From positions 1-53,270 of the forward strand of contig DATLNE010000039.1 of NCBI GenBank assembly GCA_035536915.1: a stretch of DNA of 53,270 bases, written 5' to 3'. The DNA comes from Acidimicrobiales bacterium. Its GTDB lineage: Bacteria > Actinomycetota > Acidimicrobiia > Acidimicrobiales > JAHWLA01. Below are positions 51,257 through 53,270 of the stretch, piece after piece. The position numbers and the translations under genes were made by a program. Position 1 is the stretch's first letter. The number at the start of each line of letters is the position of its first letter. The notes beneath the pieces were generated by a model that was not told where the DNA came from, searched no databases, and saw nothing but the letters and a program-made list of their open reading frames with translations.

Positions 51257-53218
51257 ATGCTGGGTCGCATCGTGATCGACGGAATTCGCCCGAGCACGCC
51301 CCGCCGGTACCCGGCCAAGGCGATCCTCGGTGAGGCCGTGCGGGTATCGGCCGACGTCTTCCGTGACGGCCACGACATCCTCGCCGCCCGGGTGCACTGG
51401 GGGCCCACGGGCAACGGCAAGCACGCCACCGTGCCGATGCACCCGCAAGGCAACGACCGGTGGGACGTGGTGATCGAGCCGACGACACTGGGCCCCCACG
51501 AGTTCTGCGTCGAGGCGTGGACCGACCAGTACGCCACCTGGCGCCACAAGGCCACCACCAAGATGGGCGCGGGCCAGGAGATCGCCGTCGAGCTCGCAGA
51601 GGGTGCGCTGCTGGCAGAGCGCCGCTTGGCCCAGGCCAAGAGCGACGAGCGCAAGCTGCTGCAAGGCGTGGCCAAGGCGCTGCGCAACGAGAAGCTGTCG
51701 TTGCAGGAACGGCTCGCACCGGCCCTGCAGCACGAGGTGGCCGAGCTGCTGTCGGGCCCCGACCTGGCGACCGACCTCACCCGCAGCGAGCAGTGGCCGT
51801 TGTGGGTCGACCGGGAGCGGGCGCTGGTGGGCGCCTGGTACTCGCTGTTCCCCCGCTCCTACGGCGGCTTGCGGGGCACGGCCGAGCACCTGCCGTACGT
51901 GGCCGCCATGGGCTTCGACGTGCTGTACCTGGTGCCCGTCCACCCCGTCGGCACCACGTTCCGCAAGGGGCCGAACAACACACTGACATCGACAGCCGAC
52001 GACGTGGGCAGCCCGTGGGCCACAGGCAGCGAGCACGGCGGCCACACCGCCATCGAGCCCTCGCTGGGCGACTTCGACGACTTCGCCTACCTGGTGGAGC
52101 GGGCCCGCGGCGCGGGCATGGAGGTCGCCCTCGACATCGCCCTCCAGTGTTCGCCCGACCACCCGTGGGTGACAGAGCACCCCGAGTGGTTCCACCACCG
52201 CCCCGACGGCTCGATCGCCTACGCCGAGAACCCGCCGAAGAAGTACCAGGACATCTACCCCATCAACTTCTGGCCCGCGGCCGAGGCCGACCGGGTGGCG
52301 TTGTGGGAGGCGTGCAAGGAGATCTTCGACTTCTGGATCGCCCGCGGCGTGCGCATCTTCCGCATCGACAACCCCCACACCAAGCCCATGGCGTTCTGGG
52401 AGTGGGTCATCCCTGCCGTGCAGGAGACGCACGCCGACATCGTGTTCCTGTCGGAGGCGTTCACCCGCCCCAAGGTCATGGCCAAGCTGGCCGAGGTCGG
52501 CTTCAGCCAGAGCTACACCTACTTCACCTGGCGCACGGGCAAGCAGGAGCTGGCTGCCTACCTGCTCGAGGTGTCGTCCGGTCCGAAGGCCGACTACATG
52601 CGGCCGAACTTCTGGCCCAACACGCCCGACATCCTCGCCGGCCCGTTGCGGAACGGGCCCCCGTCGGCGTTCCGGTTGCGCCTCGTCCTGGCCTCCACCA
52701 TGGTGCCCTCCTATGGCATCTACAGCGGGTACGAGCTGTACGAGAACGACCCCGCCTCGGTCGCCAACGAGGAGTACCTCTTCTCGGAGAAGTACCAGCT
52801 GAAGCACCGTGACTGGGACACCACCGACTCGTTGGTCCCGCTGATCACCCGCCTCAACGAGATCCGCCGCCGCCATCCCGCCTTGGCCCAGCTGGGCAAC
52901 GTCGCCGTCCACCCGACCCACAGCCCCGACCTGCTGGTGTGGTCGAAGCACACCGACGACCGCTCCGACGTCGTCCTCGTAATCGTCAACCTCGATCCTC
53001 ACGCCGCCCACGACGACACGCTGTCGCTCGACCTGGAGCTTCTGGGCCTGCCGTGGGACGAGCCCTATGAGGCCCACGACGAGCTCAGCGGTGCCACCTA
53101 CACCTGGCAGGGCCCCCACCCCTACGTGCGTCTCGATCCCGCCAACGGGCCCGCCCACGTGTTCTCGCTGCGCGCCGCCGCCCCGGCGGCGGTCGGCGCG
53201 GCATCCCCCGCGCCATGA
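51257..53218 (+). CDS. glgE: GlgE: alpha-1,4-glucan:maltose-1-phosphate maltosyltransferase
   Basis: 653 residues from the ATG 51257; an upstream in-frame ATG at 51245 overlaps the -10 box and is less likely. GH13_3 family: N-terminal beta domain (VRVSADVFRDGHDILAARVH), helical insert (AERRLAQAKSDERKLLQGVA), then the TIM barrel with FPRSYGGLRGTAEHLPYVAA, VLYLVPVHPVGTTFRKG and the nucleophile D371 in FRIDNPHTKP, acid E400 in FLSEAFTRP, 29 residues apart as in mycobacterial GlgE. The enzyme extends alpha-glucan using maltose 1-phosphate. Its stop overlaps the next start (ATGA), putting treS in the same operon. Confidence 0.93.
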   Translation: MLGRIVIDGIRPSTPRRYPAKAILGEAVRVSADVFRDGHDILAARVHWGPTGNGKHATVPMHPQGNDRWDVVIEPTTLGPHEFCVEAWTDQYATWRHKATTKMGAGQEIAVELAEGALLAERRLAQAKSDERKLLQGVAKALRNEKLSLQERLAPALQHEVAELLSGPDLATDLTRSEQWPLWVDRERALVGAWYSLFPRSYGGLRGTAEHLPYVAAMGFDVLYLVPVHPVGTTFRKGPNNTLTSTADDVGSPWATGSEHGGHTAIEPSLGDFDDFAYLVERARGAGMEVALDIALQCSPDHPWVTEHPEWFHHRPDGSIAYAENPPKKYQDIYPINFWPAAEADRVALWEACKEIFDFWIARGVRIFRIDNPHTKPMAFWEWVIPAVQETHADIVFLSEAFTRPKVMAKLAEVGFSQSYTYFTWRTGKQELAAYLLEVSSGPKADYMRPNFWPNTPDILAGPLRNGPPSAFRLRLVLASTMVPSYGIYSGYELYENDPASVANEEYLFSEKYQLKHRDWDTTDSLVPLITRLNEIRRRHPALAQLGNVAVHPTHSPDLLVWSKHTDDRSDVVLVIVNLDPHAAHDDTLSLDLELLGLPWDEPYEAHDELSGATYTWQGPHPYVRLDPANGPAHVFSLRAAAPAAVGAASPAP

Positions 53219-53270
53219 GCCGTCCCATGGACGGCTGGTACCAGCGGAGCGTGTTCTACGAGGTCTCGGT
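53215..53270 (+). CDS. treS: Trehalose synthase TreS, first 18 codons (cut by the window edge)
   Basis: ATG overlaps the glgE stop (ATGA). The visible residues MSRPMDGWYQRSVFYEVSV match the WYKDAVFYEVHV-type start of TreS and related GH13 enzymes. TreS interconverts trehalose and maltose; with maltokinase it supplies maltose 1-phosphate to GlgE. The call relies on the N-terminal motif and operon context only. Confidence 0.7.
   Translation, partial: MSRPMDGWYQRSVFYEVS

Overview
The window is high-GC DNA with actinobacterial habits: dense GTG/TTG starts, overlapping TGATG/GTGA gene junctions, and several apparently leaderless genes with a TANNNT -10 box 7-8 bases before the start codon. The host genes (GlgE/TreS glucan pathway, Liv-type ABC operon, HTTM protein, ECF sigma factors) fit Actinomycetota. 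An Acidimicrobiia-like host is my guess, not something the sequence proves.

Bases 1-23328 are the right part of a prophage. It enters mid-gene in the portal protein and ends in a 41-base 3' fragment of a tRNA-Gly(TCC) gene, which I read as attR; integrase and left end lie outside the window. Gene order is portal, a block of putative internal-virion (ejection) proteins, scaffold, SU10/DUF5309-like major capsid protein, head and connector proteins, a beta-rich tail protein, collar-type fibre, lysis cassette, HNH nuclease, small membrane proteins and a ribbon-helix-helix regulator. No tape-measure, tail-tube or sheath gene is visible, so a short-tailed (podovirus-like) particle is most likely. 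The most striking phage gene is a 1711-residue protein with one clear and one weaker ADP-ribosyltransferase-like module; it resembles the 'polyvalent' proteins that phages carry into the host with their DNA. A small gene on the opposite strand (1635-1973) looks like a lysogeny-expressed moron.

Bases 23381-36314 are host chromosome: a surface protein with a Ser-Gly repeat, an HTTM membrane protein with a small partner, and a leftward operon of a large secreted propeller-like protein, a substrate-binding protein, a LivH-LivM-LivG triple fusion and LivF. Divergent from this operon is an ECF sigma factor, and convergent with that is a 606-residue protein in which an ECF-sigma-like N-terminus is joined through one membrane segment to an external Asp-box propeller. 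This sigma/propeller/transporter cluster is the best candidate for an undescribed signalling system. A tRNA-Arg(TCT) gene follows.

Bases 36315-50445 are a polymorphic-toxin locus, read leftward: a 3545-residue secreted RHS protein ending in a HINT domain and a GIY-YIG-like nuclease toxin, an overlapping immunity gene, and an array of small immunity-like genes. The array includes frameshifted relics, an orphan HINT-toxin tail and a duplicated 5' piece of a HEAT-repeat gene fused to that tail: a fossil record of toxin swapping.

Bases 50686-53270 hold a PNPOx-fold flavin protein divergent from glgE, which overlaps the start of treS, giving the trehalose-to-alpha-glucan route.
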